A stretch of DNA of 64,000 nucleotides, taken from positions 796,501 to 860,500 of the forward strand of contig JACCIC010000018.1 of NCBI GenBank assembly GCA_018907035.1. Reading direction: 5' to 3'. Under the pieces are notes generated by a model, which saw nothing but the letters and a program-made list of their open reading frames with translations, was not told the DNA's origin and did not search any database. Source of the DNA: Sycobia sp. Sy_11 (taxonomy: Eukaryota; Arthropoda; Insecta; Hymenoptera; Epichrysomallidae). This document shows positions 25,866 through 38,648 of this stretch, one piece after another (within the stretch, counting starts at the first letter, position 1; each line of letters opens with the position of its first letter). Both the position numbers and the translations under genes were made by a program.

Positions 25866-26345
25866 CACATATATTGTATTTATATGCACGCGCGTATTTA
25901 CACAGTATATTACGAGGTTTCATAATAATTTATTGAAGAAATATACCAGGATCTCTCCGCATTCTGTATTAATAGTGAAACGAGCGGCATAATTCAAAAC
26001 GTACCGCGTTGAGGAAATCGTTCCACGAGCTAATGAGCGCCTTTAACATCTTGATTTAACATCGGGAATTTAACTTGATTCGGCGCACGCACGTGGTAAA
26101 GAGGTTAATATTTGCACTATGCGCGCGAGCATTGCGGGACTGCCTTCACTTTCGCTTCCACATTTCGTATTATTATAATGCGTGCGCGCGCAACGCGACA
26201 GAGAGCGGCACTATGTGTTTTCTTATTGATCATACGCGGGCAAGGGCTCTTGGATATTATTTATTGAGAGCCCAGTAGGTTAAAGCTCCAATCGTTAACA
26301 ATTACAATCGCGCCGCGAAAGTTTTTTTTTTCGTTTATATGTATG

Positions 26346-26415
<70 letters not shown>

Positions 26416-28118
26416 ATTATTCGGCGAAGACTATCAGGGATTATTTATTAATAATAAATTATTAATCGCATATTTTTAATTACGATCATTGCTATTGAAA
26501 TCTTAATCGTATATGCTTCGTGCTATATATTAACTTTATATTGGCGAGTGTTATAATTTTTAACTAATTGGACTTTTCGATAATTAGCCAAGTGTTTTTT
26601 TTTCAATTTAATAACACTTTCATTTAATAGTTTGATACCATATATAGTATGATGATCTAAGCATATTCATTTTCAGTATCTTTAAGAAAGGTTGGATTGT
26701 TCAATAGAAGAAAATTTAATTTTTTTTTAATTTATTGTTGTGATTATTTTATTGAATGATGCCTTGTTTATAATATATATAATATTTTTATAGGCTTTCG
26801 TAAAAGGAGAAACTCAATAAATTGTTTAATTTTTTATGATCTTGTTTTTCTAATTCTATAATATTATATTTCCTATCGCATAATTGAAGTAGTTATCTAT
26901 TTAACACGTTTCAAAGGCAAGAGATATTTGAACTCTTTTTCTCAAATATTTTTTTTCAACATAATTTAAAAAATATATATTCGTCAATTGTCAAAGAGAC
27001 AATCATAGAATTGCATTACATTGAAACCACGTTTTTTCTATTACTAAGTAATTATAATTAATGTAGCTTATTCCAAAATTGCTAGTAGTGGATAAAAATG
27101 CCATGACACCAGGAAAACCAAGAAAAACAATTAATAACCATATATTTGGCATTAACAGATTGATAAGAAATACGAGCATTATAGAAAAAATAATTTTTCA
27201 ATTTTTTTAACCAACCAAATATCAATATATTTGCTGAAAAAATACAATTATTTAAGGCTTTCTCGTACGGGTTGAAATACGTGTACGATACTTTCATAAT
27301 ATTACAGTTCATGACAACAGGACTGATTATTGTTAAAATTAGCAATTTTGTTCTGTAAGTAATTGAACATTCTATTTGCACGATCTTAGAAAGATCCTAC
27401 TTTAAAATCTCACTTGACTTTAATGTTTCTTTTTTTTTTCATAAGCTACGCCTTGTTTTGAAGGTTTTACCATCGTATACGTATAATCGATTATAAGCGA
27501 GTTCACTATCAGTTCCCGCTCGATTGCCGAACTTGAACTTCTGCGCTTACGTCCACTTTTTTATTCGAAATTACCGATCGATAAAATTCATTAGCCATTC
27601 GTAATAAAGATACTTTATAACATTTGTTCATTTAATAGTACGAGAACACGTGTAACTTACATACGAAATGTAACGACACGATTATTCATCCATTATTAGA
27701 TTGGTCTATACATTAAGTGACTCAAAACACGACACATTAAATCATTGCAATTTGCGTTATCTCGTTTTCGAGCGTGAAAATTTATCAAACAACTCCCGTA
27801 CATAATGACAAGATTAATGCACGTGCGCGCAACAACGCTCCCGCAATTGCACTCTGTCGATCTCATTTTAGATCCACACCCTTCGCCCAGCCAATGCTCT
27901 CATTACGTACTGCGGATGGGTGGTCGATTGAAAAAAAAAAGAAAAGAAAAAGAAAAAAAAGACTACAATTGCAAAGCGCTTACCTCGTCCAGCCTGAGCA
28001 GCTCCTCAGCGGACATACTGCCCCGGTCTCTCTTCTTGACGTCTTTCTTCTCCCTCTTCTCCCTCTTCCTCTTCTCCTTCTCCTCTTTTTCCGTTGCCTT
28101 TTTCATGAAGTTGAACAT
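21894..28118 (-). CDS. Mhcl: Unconventional myosin 18A (Myosin heavy chain-like), 5' part: KE-rich N-terminus, low-complexity exon and PDZ domain
   Basis: Three phase-0 coding exons on the minus strand (28118-27984, 24141-23425, 22364-21894) join to 441 codons. Seen: the protein opens MFNFMKKATEKEEKEKRKRE, a lysine/glutamate-rich start typical of long MYO18A isoforms, then SAEELLRLDE. Exon 2 carries RRSLKIRGRRKEKEKLPSG and ITADYSASFFAQLD, strongly conserved in insect Mhcl. Exon 3 ends in a PDZ domain (about residues 352-441) with carboxylate-binding loop FGFSL and core GDRLIEVNGINVDD. Known of the family: Myo18A is a probably non-motile myosin that binds actin, links Golgi membranes through GOLPH3 and works in muscle and epithelia. 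The start at 28118 was preferred to an in-frame ATG 18 codons upstream because family members begin MFN. No stop is reached: motor, IQ and coiled-coil exons are not visible in this window and presumably lie to the left of it. Donors are GTAAGC, GTTAGT and GTTCGT; acceptors are CGCAG and TCCAG. Confidence 0.92.
22895..23210. repeat. Nested palindromic repeat, MITE-like, in the Mhcl intron between exons 2 and 3
   Basis: Four related copies of an AATTAAGTCTAGRTGT unit occur: two forward (about 22900 and 23014-23032) and two inverted (23083-23101 and about 23190-23208). The inner arms, AACAATTAAGTCTAGGTGT and its inverse, pair at 18 of 19 positions around a 50-base centre that is itself an imperfect palindrome (ACCAGT...ACTGGT). 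The outer arms are more diverged. The whole could fold into a long hairpin. No transposase and no target-site duplication were seen. Confidence 0.6.
23425..24141 (-). CDS. Mhcl: Mhcl coding exon 2 (low-complexity linker with poly-Q, PPLPPKPP and His run)
   Basis: 239 codons, phase 0 at both ends, acceptor CCCGCAG|ATGCG and donor CTGCAC|GTTAGT. The conserved beginning RRSLKIRGRRKEKEK is followed by a Q/H tract (about residues 127-141 of the protein), a proline-rich PPLPPKPPKRGILKG motif resembling an SH3 ligand, a glycine run, a triple PTS repeat, and a run of eight or so histidines near the end. The exon is very GC-rich compared with the surrounding AT-rich introns. The antisense strand is also open over most of its length, but only because of this composition. 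Confidence 0.9.
25820..25859. repeat. (AT)n microsatellite in Mhcl intron 1
   Basis: About 20 AT units passing into ACAC. Confidence 0.97.
26351..26411. repeat. (TA)n microsatellite in Mhcl intron 1
   Basis: A few GTAT units, then about 29 TA units. Confidence 0.97.
27984..28118 (-). CDS. Mhcl: Mhcl coding exon 1 (KE-rich N-terminus)
   Basis: 45 codons from ATG at 28118 to a clean donor (GACGAG|GTAAGC) at 27984/27983. Roughly half the residues are K, E or R, forming the KE motif that targets long-isoform Myo18A to actin and Golgi in vertebrates. The exon ends in SAEELLRLDE, phase 0. A possible acceptor (TTGTTCAG) lies a few dozen bases upstream, so a separate 5' UTR exon is likely. The next exon begins about 3.8 kb away. 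Confidence 0.88.
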
Positions 28119-28229
28119 TTTGCCACCCTCGCGGCTCGTCTCGCGATTCGAAATCCGCGGACAGCTGAACAATTCTCCTCCTCGTATTTCGATCGGGCGA
28201 TCGAAGAGCTCTAGCGCAGCCCGTCTCTA

Positions 28230-28720
28230 TTGCGCGGGTATATTATATACACATATGTACACTGTACACAGACGCGCACGCGCGCACACATACACACACG
28301 CACGCACGCACGCGCGCGCACACCCGTCCACTATGGGTTGCGATTATTTTCAGCTAGTCCCCCGGTGTGGAACGCATTTATAACGTTGACCATCAGCACC
28401 GGGCCCGCGATGACCCTCGGAACCTCATTTTTTCACGACCTCGAGCGACGTCGTCCTCTGCGCGCCCCTGCTCGCATAGGGCATTCAGCAGCGGTGGTGC
28501 ATCGTCAGCGGCTGCGGGATCCCGGCTCATCGCCGGCCGACGGCATTCTTTTGATAATGCGAGCGCGTACGCGTCCGACTGTACGCTGCGCGTTTGTTTT
28601 GGGCCGATTGTTGATGTTGATGCGAGTGCCGCCGACAAGGCCCTTTTCTCGATGCGTTTATTGTATATTTCTCGTCTTCGGTAGTTGTTTATTATTTTTA
28701 TTATTGTTATTATTCCTTTC
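28230..28720. promoter_or_regulatory. GC-rich block just upstream of Mhcl exon 1
   Basis: A CpG-rich stretch with alternating CA/CG runs (28,265-28,325), followed by a GC-rich segment with open frames on both strands that match no family I know. Its place 100-600 bp upstream of the Mhcl start codon suggests promoter or leader function. The reading frames are explained by composition rather than by coding. Confidence 0.35.
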
Positions 28721-28736
28721 TTAAAAATTAACGAAC

Positions 28737-28786
28737 CTGATGGCGCTGTTTTCTTGGACGGTTCTTTGCTCTACGATGGGGGATAT
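28737..28786 (-). other. Candidate 50-nt internal exon upstream of Mhcl exon 1 (probably 5' UTR)
   Basis: On the minus strand a pyrimidine-rich stretch followed by CCGCTGATGCAG gives a strong acceptor at 28787, and 50 nt later there is a CAG|GTTCGT donor. One frame is open (ISPIVEQRTVQENSAIR), but the exon lies upstream of the Mhcl start codon and its length is not a multiple of three, so a non-coding leader exon or alternative first exon of Mhcl is the simplest reading. No RNA evidence is available. Confidence 0.35.
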
Positions 28787-28799
28787 CTGCATCAGCGGA

Positions 28800-31700
28800 A
28801 AATAAAAAGAAATTTTATTAAAATTTTTGCTTCGCCGAGGTCTAGTTAAATTATTTGCATATATTATTAGCGGCGTGTACAGTGGCGACGTTTCGACAAA
28901 CTCAGTTAAATATTGAGAAGAAAATCATTTTTTTTATTTTGATAAAATTATTGCGGAAGCACTCTTAACGAACAATATCTTCATTCTTAATAAACAATGT
29001 TTTGTTTTCTTCGTTTCGTGCTTTCGTTAAAAAAATAATAATAATAATATTACGCAACTAATCGATCTTCAATAGTTGGAAAAAAAATTCTAAAAATTTA
29101 TAAGTGAACATATATTATAAATCGATAAGGATCGACGCAAAAAATCATTTAATGCAATTTAAAATTTCTTTGCTCGTTAAATAGGATTTCTGCTATAGTA
29201 TATCTGATCATTTACGGCTATCTTATCAGTATTACGTGAGAATATCGCGAGGGTGCTGAGCAGGTATATCGATTCACGTAATTAAAAAAGAAAATAAAAG
29301 TCTATAACGAGGAAGTAAGTGCACTTTCGGGATAAACAGTATAATTATGTAGACTAATATTACGACATGTATAAATCGAACGTCATCGTTTAAAAATTAT
29401 TATTCCAAATTGATATTTTAACCGAATCTTTTTTTTTCTTTTTAATTATGAATTTTCGTTACTTTATCTTTCATTGTAGCATATAAATAAAAAAAGATCG
29501 CGTGCAATTGTTAGAAAAATGCAAATAATTAGCACCTGCACTCGAATCTGTACAAAGCAAGCAAAATAATTGTACACTGAAGCGAAATTAAAGCCAACCT
29601 TCTATACATAGTCGAAATTATTGGTTTGTGCTTCGTTCGCGCTCTAATAAAACTACTAAACTCTATGGTTGAAAAATGTGCGCCAATAAAATTAATTCTG
29701 TCATTGCATTAAAATTGATTGCCTGCTTTATATTTTAAATCGTGGCTGCGTTTTATTTTAATTCCACGTACTTATTTGCATCGTATCATCAATTTATCGA
29801 CAGACTAGTCATCGGACTTTCTAATGCGAACGGAGCACGAACGGGCAAATTACCGCTATATAGCACAAACTGTCTCCTCTTCGCTCGAGTGGTATATATA
29901 TCTATATATATGCACACTGTTCTATACTATCTACACTGATAAGTATTCATCGCGCTAATTGTTATCAGCAAATGTAATACAATACTTGCATTATGCTGCA
30001 CGAAGCACGATTCCTTGAAAAACGTTAATTGGTTATTTTGCTACTTGCTTTAAAGCACATGGCAACTATATAATGTTATATAGAATACTTTAATATATTT
30101 ATACAAATACTTGAGTAACGCTAAAGCACAACGAAATTATTGTTACTTTGTTCGTTGATTGCTGCTACGTCAATTTACATCTTGTATATTATCGTTTAGA
30201 GAAAAAAACAGAGGTAGTTCAATTTGGAGCAAAACTGAAAAGACGCGATAATAGACGGATGTACAAGGAATTTCGGAGCATAAAATAAAGCGTTTCTAAT
30301 AACTAATTGGAGTGTAAAATTAGCCGGGTCGCTCGTGGGTTGCTCTTAAATCCCCCCCTTTTTCGTATGTATACATGTATCTATACAAAACGTCAGACTC
30401 AGGTGCACGGGAGCTATCAGCCTTCCGAGAAACCTACAAACCCGCAGCCTATTTATTATGAAAAAGCTAAAAACAAAGCCGCACAGACATCACCTCCGTA
30501 TATATATATATATATATACTGGAAAAGAAGCTCGTAAACTCGGGAGCGCGCACGTCCGATTTCCGTATCGAGAAACCAGCTCTCCGCGGGAGTGCTGAGC
30601 TCTGCGATGTGTGTGCGCGCTCCTCTCTCGGCCTAACCTAACCTACTCGCGCACTGTACACATTCCTAACAATGCACCGTTCGTTTCAGCACTCCTGGAG
30701 TTCGTGTATACATGTTATGCCTATTACACGCGAGCTGCGGCGCAGTGACGCGAGTGCAAAAGTAGAAGGGAAGGAAAACAACAACAACAACAACAGCAAC
30801 AACAAAACATTCACCCCCTCGGGACTCACAAGGATAAGTGGACCTATTATACGTTCTGCTCGCGAGACAGAGGCTCGGGATATATCCCTGAGAGCGGTGC
30901 AGCATCACAGTCGGCGCCCCAACGATTCCAGCGAGCAGCGCACGACAACTTTTTTACAGCCCCGCAGGATAACTCCGACGATGCCTTAATACTTCTGCAC
31001 CAGCGGGAGCATATAGCACGCGCACCTACGCACTGACCCGGCCACTATTTGTGTCTATATCATATGCATGTATAAAATACCTGGCCTATACATATATATA
31101 TATATATACACAAATTGCACCACATAAATCGCGCACACCGGAATATTTTTTTCACATCCACCCACTATATTATAATGCACGGGGTGCTCGCCTTATTATT
31201 GCCCGGCTTCGACCGAAGCATATTAACAATAATATCATCGGGGCGCCCGCGCCTTTTACAACAGCTTATCATGCATATTACACCGTGCACATAAATATAC
31301 TGCGCGCGCGCGCGGGCACGGGCGCGTGCGACCGCGAGTTACCCGGGTGAAGGTGTTGCTGCAGGTAGTTTCGCTCGCTCTCCGTCGGATTTTATATACG
31401 TATTCGCTCTTCGCGCACGGTTTTTCTGGCGAGCGACGAACGCGACATGTACGTATAATACGCAATGATACTACTGCGATGCACTAATGTATAATCGTTA
31501 TACGTATAACGTATTATATATAAATATACACATATATCCGCACATGTAGTACGCCCGTACGATACTACCAGACCAGAGTGCACACTGCTCTCGGGCACAC
31601 TCAATCGCTCTGGCAGCCGCGGTCTCTCGCTCCCGCTCTTCTCTCCCTCGGCTCGCGCGCGCACAGTTTACCAACACCGTATGCGCGCCGACGCGACGGT

Positions 31701-31950
31701 GTGCCGAGCCGCGATGTACCGACGGCGACTGACATGGAAGTCTACTACAGCCACACAATGTCTGTACCCCCTCTGTGTCTTGCCCCACCCCGGTCCCCGC
31801 GGCATGCGCCACTTATCCACGCTTATTCGTATATCTGACCAGCTTAGATATAATATATAAGAACACCCATGCGATACACCCTATAATATATAACTTTCTT
31901 TTTTTCTTTTTTCCTCTTTCTCCATTATTTTACATATTACCTAACAATTG

Positions 31951-32020
<70 letters not shown>

Positions 32021-32740
32021 ACATCAGTATACAATTATGCATTATACTGTTTAGGCCTTATATTGATCTTTAAATACCCTTGACACTAAATCTCTATCTC
32101 GACTAACTCAAAAGAGATTTATGAAATTCAATTGAATATTACCAGATATTACTATATTATAGATATAGTAAAATTTTTTCTTTCTAATGTAAGCACATCT
32201 AATTGCAAATGTCAAATAGTCAAGCAAGCTATCTTTTATATAAATTATAGATTATTTTAAAACTATTTTCGAATTGGGTTATATATTATAGAAAAATCTC
32301 TCACACTTACTTTACAATGAATACCTTCCGCAAAAATTTGTATATATCAGCTATCAGTTTAATATAAGCTATAAAGTTTACAATAGTCGAAATAAATATA
32401 ATATTTAAATTTTAATATAAGCTATTAAGCAACAATGCGAAATAATTTCAATATTTTGTGAATTAAACAGCTTTTATTGTGCAAAAAATGAAAGAAAAAT
32501 ATATTTAACACTGTATAGAGAATTGTTTTTCTTAATCAATAATACGGAATAATTATTGTTCAAATATGATATTATATTTAATAAAAATAAGCTATTTTTA
32601 ATAAATTTATATAATTATATCGTGAAAATAAACTATTTTGTTTTGAATTTTCTATGAAAGTTCTAATAGAGTAAAAAATCTCGTAAAACTATATGGTTGT
32701 AATTCATATTATTAAATATCATTTTTTAAAAAACGCTCCA
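28800..32740. other. Intergenic or leader region between Mhcl (minus) and Tfb1 (plus)
   Basis: AT-rich until about 30.3 kb, then a GC-rich block (30540-31840) with many CG/CA runs and chance frames, ended by the TA tract at 31952. Since Mhcl and Tfb1 diverge here, the GC-rich block may hold the Mhcl transcription start. CCTAACCTAACCTA near 30632 is just over two telomere-like TTAGG units and too short to mean much. Confidence 0.4.
31952..32016. repeat. (TA)n microsatellite
   Basis: About 32 TA units marking the border between a GC-rich block on its left and AT-rich DNA before Tfb1. Confidence 0.97.
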
Positions 32741-32744
32741 ATTC

Positions 32745-33053
32745 AACAATGGCCGCCACCTTCCAACATGGCGTCATCGTTGTTAAAGTTCACGCTGGTT
32801 CACGTAAAGACCTACCGAAATAGTCACTCAATCGCGTAAATCTTTCTCTGACATTTCCTTGAATTCTGTAATTTACCCTATATACATTAGAGTAACTGCA
32901 CATGCAAAGATATATATTCAACACACAGGACACAGGAGTACAGGACTGACAGGACAGAACTGAGAACAGTAGTTCTCATCATGGTGCTGATTCAGAATGT
33001 ACCGGCTATCAAGGTTATAAAGAATAGGAGCATGATCTAAAAAAAGAAAAAAG
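32745..33053 (+). promoter_or_regulatory. Tfb1: Promoter and probable 5' UTR exon of Tfb1
   Basis: Two ATGGC cores (AACAATGGCCGCCACC near 32747 and CCAACATGGCGTCAT near 32764) resemble YY1/Pho sites commonly seen at insect housekeeping promoters. About 290 bases further on, AAAAAAGGTAAGAA gives a strong donor after 33053. A weak acceptor (TATTGCAAG, near 33265) precedes the start codon at 33286. A short 5' UTR exon with a roughly 210-base intron is therefore likely; the transcription start itself is not determined. Confidence 0.5.
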
Positions 33054-33285
33054 GTAAGAATATCAAAACTCCAAATACATTACTAATTAATGACATTTGA
33101 AATAATAATTGAAATTATTAATGATATTGACTGATAAAATAATTATATTACGTCAATTTTTAAATTATTTTAATTATTTTATTAATATTTTGTCATTTAA
33201 ACTGACAATTTGGATAAAATACTATTTGGTTCAAGGCACAATTCTATGGTTCCTAATATTGCAAGCTAAAATTCAATTCAACAAA

Positions 33286-33741
33286 ATGACTACATCATCA
33301 GAAGATGTCCTAATGCAAGTAGGACAGGTTCGCTTTAAAAAAGGTGATGGAACTTTGTATGTCATGAATGAAAGAATAGCATGGATGCTTGATAATAAAG
33401 ATACTGTTTCTGTAAGCCACAAATATGCTGATATAAAATGTAAGTACTTAGATATGAATATGATATATTTATTTATTTATTTATTAAAATATTCAATCAA
33501 TATCGTTGCTCTTACAATCACACAAATTATAAAAGTGCACAATTACTTAGAAAACGAAGTAACAGAAATAATTTTCAAATCTAAAACTTCAGAAAATATT
33601 ATATAAAATTATACAACAATTTATGAAAAAACAATTTATTTTAATTAATTGCAAGAGAATAAATTAAGATTGTTTATTAAATAACAATATATATCTGCTA
33701 TAAATTATCAATCTTACAATTGAAAAAAAAAGGAATAATAC

Positions 33742-33795
<54 letters not shown>

Positions 33796-35816
33796 GCATA
33801 ATTTAATCTTTGTAAACTATTATGTTTGTAATTAATAATATTAAAAATTTTAGTACAAAAAATTTCACCAGAAGGGAAGTCCAAAATTCAACTACAAGTT
33901 GTGTTACATGATGGTCAATCATCAACTTTTCACTTTGTAAATAGAAATGGACTAGAAGCACAAATTCAAGACAGAGATGAGGTTAAAGAGCTACTGCAAC
34001 AGCTCTTACCTAAATTCAAAAGAAAAGTTAATAAAGAGCTAGAGGAAAAAAATAGGTATAATTTGAACGAAACATATCTTTTTAAATAAAAAATTGTTAT
34101 TTCAATTATTAATTCAGATTCATTGATTTCTTTTAGAATGTTACAGGAAAATCCAACACTTCTTCAACTTTACCGTGATTTGGTAATAACACAGGTCATA
34201 ACATCCGAAGAATTTTGGGCCCAACATGCTACACAATATACACAAGCTAAAATGGTTCCACGTCAAGAAATAGGTGTAAATAGTGCCTTTTTAGTAAGTT
34301 ATAAATATCAATCTGGTATATTCTGTAATTTAATATACATATAATAATATTTCTTTTAATTAAATTCATATAATATCAACTGTTTAGGCAGACATTAAAC
34401 CTCAAACAGATGGCTGCAATGGACTGAAATATAATTTAACAGTGGATATAATAGAATGTATATTTAAAACATATCCAGCTGTCAAAAAAAAACATCAAGA
34501 ATATGTGCCTCATAAAATGACAGAATCAGATTTCTGGACCAAATTTTTCCAATCTCACTACTTTCATCGGGATCGAATTAATGTAGGGACCAAAGACCTA
34601 TTTACCGAATGTGCCAAAATTGATGATCAAGAATTAAAGAAAGATATTCAAGCAGGAATTGATGATCCCTTAGTAGATTTAACTAGTTTTGATAATGCGA
34701 ATTTGGATGAAATGTATGACAGCGGAACTGCTAAATCTGATAAATCCTCAGGAAATATTGTACATCAAAGTATGATCAAAAGATTTAATCAACATAGTAT
34801 TATGGTTATGAAGGCAAATACATTACAAGTACCCTCAACTCAAAATCCACCACAATCAAATGGTTCAGCAATGCCAAATAAAAATTCATCTTCTAATAGT
34901 CAATCAGTAGTTGATGCACCAAAGTCTAAAAAAGTAAGTAACCATTTACATTATTATATTATTGCATAAGAAATATTTATAGTATTTAATTTTTATTATA
35001 GCGACGTGTACAAGACAAATTAATATTTGAAGATCTTGACACGAAATTTGATGTACACTTAAATACTGGACCACCATTAGTTCTGACTCAAGTGAATAGA
35101 TACTTGCATGGGCCGGTCCCTATTGCAGAAAATAATCACGACTCGACAGCCGACCAAGTCAGAGCTAATGTAAATCAATTAATAAGGGAAATGGATAAAT
35201 GGTCTAGCATTGCTTATCTTCCACGACAACCATCTGCTTCTTTGGTAAATCCTGCAGCAACTGTCTTTGCGCTAGGGGAATTAACTCCAGGAGGATCGTT
35301 AATGAAAGGATTTCGTGAGGATAGTCTTGGTCGTAAGTATTTTTATATAATATAGACTATTGATTATTATTAACATAAATTCAAAACTTTAAACAGGTCT
35401 AATTTTATTATTTCATTACAGAATTAATACCTAAGGAATTAGAAAAAGAGCTTGCCAGTGTATATGTATGTACCTGTGAACTATTAAAACATTTTTGGCG
35501 AAGTTTTCCACCCACCACACCTCAGCTTGAAGAAAAAATTACAAGAATGCATTCTGCATTACGTAATTTTCATTCAGTTCGACTGAAACCATTTGAGGTT
35601 ACCATTTTTTATAGATATCAATTTATTTAATTAATTTGTATTTATTAAATCTACATACAGTAAATTCTGATATATATTTTAATATTTTAGGATCGTTTAC
35701 AAAGAGAGTTTTCAGCTGTGAGTCAACATCTCACAAGTCATTTAAATCAATTATTAAATGCTGCATACAGAAAATTTGCACTTTGGCAACAAAGAAGAGC
35801 AGGACAGTTGAGGTAG
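33286..35816 (+). CDS. Tfb1: General transcription factor IIH subunit 1 (p62 / Tfb1)
   Basis: Seven coding exons (33286-33439, 33854-34055, 34137-34293, 34388-34933, 35002-35332, 35422-35597, 35691-35816) join without a frame break to 563 codons plus TAG; human GTF2H1 is about 548 residues. Seen in order: N-terminal PH-like domain (residues 1 to about 105; [51 protein letters not shown]); the linker [23 protein letters not shown] domain 1 ([20 protein letters not shown]); BSD domain 2 ([20 protein letters not shown], about 190-235); and a helical C-terminus (LCQ-type helices ending [12 protein letters not shown]). Known role: core TFIIH subunit for promoter opening and nucleotide-excision repair, with the PH domain binding acidic activators, TFIIE and XPC/XPG. 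All introns are GT-AG. Exon 1 ends with one base of a split codon (T|TA), giving [12 protein letters not shown]. Confidence 0.97.
33744..33787. repeat. (TA)n microsatellite in Tfb1 intron
   Basis: About 21 TA units in the intron between coding exons 1 and 2 of Tfb1. Confidence 0.97.
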
Positions 35817-35840
35817 CCTGTAGATTTACATATAAATTCT

Positions 35841-35846
35841 AATAAA
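35841..35846 (+). terminator. Tfb1: Probable polyadenylation signal of Tfb1
   Basis: AATAAA lies 25 bases after the stop codon and is the first canonical signal downstream. More AATAAA/ATTAAA hexamers follow in this AT-rich DNA, so alternative 3' ends are possible. Confidence 0.5.
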
Positions 35847-38465
35847 GAATGTTTTTATACGAATGGAAAAGTTCATTCGAGTACAGTCAAAAAATATTTG
35901 TACTTGGCACTTATTGTAAGATATACATGTTCTTGTACACGTAAATCAATGTTGAATAAGGTGCTGAAAAAAAATAATTAATTGAAGCACTTCACCATTG
36001 GTCATCCTATATAACTTGGACTCCAAAGCTCGAATTATTGATTACATGTAGAGTTAACTGAAACAAATTAATAATTTTGTAAATGCCCTTTATAGTATTG
36101 CAATATTAATTAAGTGTTGGCTTAAAAATACTTTTGAACAAGTTTTCAACTAGAAAAATTTGATAAATATTACAAAATGTTTAATTTATATTAAAGTGAA
36201 AAACTTATTATTATATTTTGTAACTTTCGTTCTTCTTTTTATTCTTAATGAAACAAGTCACCTGAACACCATTATTATCTAAGAAATTGAATGAAATTTT
36301 ACAGATAAAATCAAACTAGAATGTTAATAACTTGTTAATTAGTTTTTGTTTTTTAATAGTTAAATAAATAATATAATAGTAACATAAATAAAGTAAAGTG
36401 CACTATTGATTATTATTTAACATTTATTCCCTATAAATAATTTTAATAATATTTGTATTTAATGATTGAAAAATTAAAAAAAAATTTTGATTATGCTAGA
36501 AACATGATAGAAATGTATTCTAAACGTAAAATGCGGCGAATATGATTAACATTGGTCGATCACGCATATTGATTTCGCTTCAAATATTTTCAATTCTACC
36601 TTTTTTTAGAATAATATTAATTGCTAAGAAAATAGGTTTGTACGTTATTCTATTATCTTGTTTTCTGACGGAAAATGCTTTCAATAATTTGAAAGAAAAG
36701 TGAAAAGGAAAAATACTACGACAAAGATAAATAGATCGCATCGGGAAACCATATATCTTAAACACGTGTGTTCAAATTTGATGTAGAATTTTAATTTTAG
36801 TAACACTTTTCGATGCTTTAATCTATCTTCAATAGTCATATTCCACTCAATACATAAGCATGTTTAATATCATGCTTTATTATTTTTCTGTTCAAATATT
36901 TGAGTTTTTTATTTTAAATTTGCATGTTTTTTCTTACAAGTAAGCTAGATTTCCGATAAAATAAATTAAAAATTAATAAAATTTCAACTGTTTGGATATA
37001 ACTGGTATCGTTAAAAATTTGGAAAATACTGGCATTATTGTTGTAGTACAATTTGAAAAATAATTTTCAGTTCTTTTTGAATGTTGTTAAGCGCAATACA
37101 TTCATGTTATCAAAATTGTATTACAAACTAATCATTTAGAATATTTCGTAGGTAGTCTCTGGTCAAAAATTAAAACTTTATACACGGCTAGAATGTTTTA
37201 AAATAGTTGAAAAATAACAACTTTTCTGATAAAAAATAGGAAAAACAATGAAACTGCCTATGAATTTTATAGACATTGATGAGTATAACGAAAAATTTTT
37301 TGAGAAAAACTATAGTAGCAACAACATCATGGCATGCCTCGCAAATTTATATTCTTCTTATTTGCATATATATATATATATATAAACTCGTCTTATGTAC
37401 GTTTGGGGTTCACGGGGACGGACCGGGGACGAGTCGAGTACGAGCTTTAGGGGATCATCGCAAGGTAGTATTGTGCGCATTCAAGAAACACCTGCGCGCT
37501 CTGTAACCCTTTGCACGATCATCAGGAAGTCTTTGTATCTCTATATATGGCTAATAAGTAAGTATATATACAGTATTGTCACGGTTACAGGTGCGCAATA
37601 CGCTATTCATTACTTGATAAATATATATTATTTGGACAAGGTAGTTCCATACTTCTTGAAAGCTTATAAAACTTTGTGGTTTGGAAAAAAAAGGAGAAAA
37701 AAAATTTATAATTAAATCAGCCACTGAATTTACGCAAGTACGTATACATAATGTTGATTTTTGGTATAAGATAACATTTTATTTAGCTATATATATATAT
37801 AATAAAAATTCTACTTCAACGTGAACAAGCATTTTTACTGTCTCTCGATTAATACTGTATTAGAATTCTATCCTCCAGACTTTAATTATTCTTCCATATT
37901 TCTATTGAATTTTTAATTGAGTTAATATTAAAATTTTAGTAAAAATTTAGTGCGTAGTCAAAAAATTTATATAAATACTTTGTAAACGACCTTCGGTCTT
38001 ATTTCTTATTAGAGAAAATATTCACAACATTCCTAATTTTATCAAACAAAAGAAAAGACAATATTAGCATAGCTATTGTATACAATTGTCTAATGTTAGA
38101 ATGTTCGAATGAATGAATAATTATATCGGAGTGCCATTTACAATTATGAGCTTTACACACAATTTTGAAATTATTTGAGTTTCAATTGTATAATAATAAT
38201 AATATGTAGTATAATTCTGAAATTTTCGAGAGATCTAAAAATGCACGAATAAATGCGAATTCGGATGGATCTGTTGTACAATCAAAATTAATATTAAAAT
38301 TAAAAATAGATTTAAATGAAACCTTGAAATTAAAATTTTTTAAATAGAGTAGAAAAGTTGACATATTGGAGGGTCATTGAACAAAAAAAAACTTTTTTAA
38401 ACTGAGTCATTATCACGGCCCTTATTATTTGAGGAAAAATTAGTCTGCAGTAAAAAAAGGCTATT

Positions 38466-38573
<108 letters not shown>

Positions 38574-38648
38574 GTAAAGTAGAACTGTGGTGTATCCCTA
38601 TTAATATTATGCAATATTCATAATTAGAAATACAATAATGATTCTTGC

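Larger units (their letters stand above)
24142..27983 (-). other. Mhcl: Mhcl intron 1
   Basis: AT-rich, with two TA microsatellites and a mixed-GC patch at 25.2-26.3 kb. No exon is supported. A purine-rich run (about 27930-27960) lies just inside the donor. Confidence 0.7.

Noticed and set aside
28119..28172. Upstream in-frame ATG of Mhcl (18 extra codons)
   Set aside because: Myo18A long isoforms begin MFN, and a possible splice acceptor lies within this stretch.
28884..28905. Second GACGTTTCG motif resembling part of a hammerhead
   Set aside because: The CUGANGA partner box is absent at usable distance.
30630..30650. Interstitial telomere repeat (CCTAA)n
   Set aside because: Barely two and a half units; such words are common in insect DNA.
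33109..33285. N-terminal extension of Tfb1 by 59 codons from ATG at 33109
   Set aside because: The extension is AT-rich and hydrophobic and lies over a probable intron; family members start at the [12 protein letters not shown] sequence (33286).
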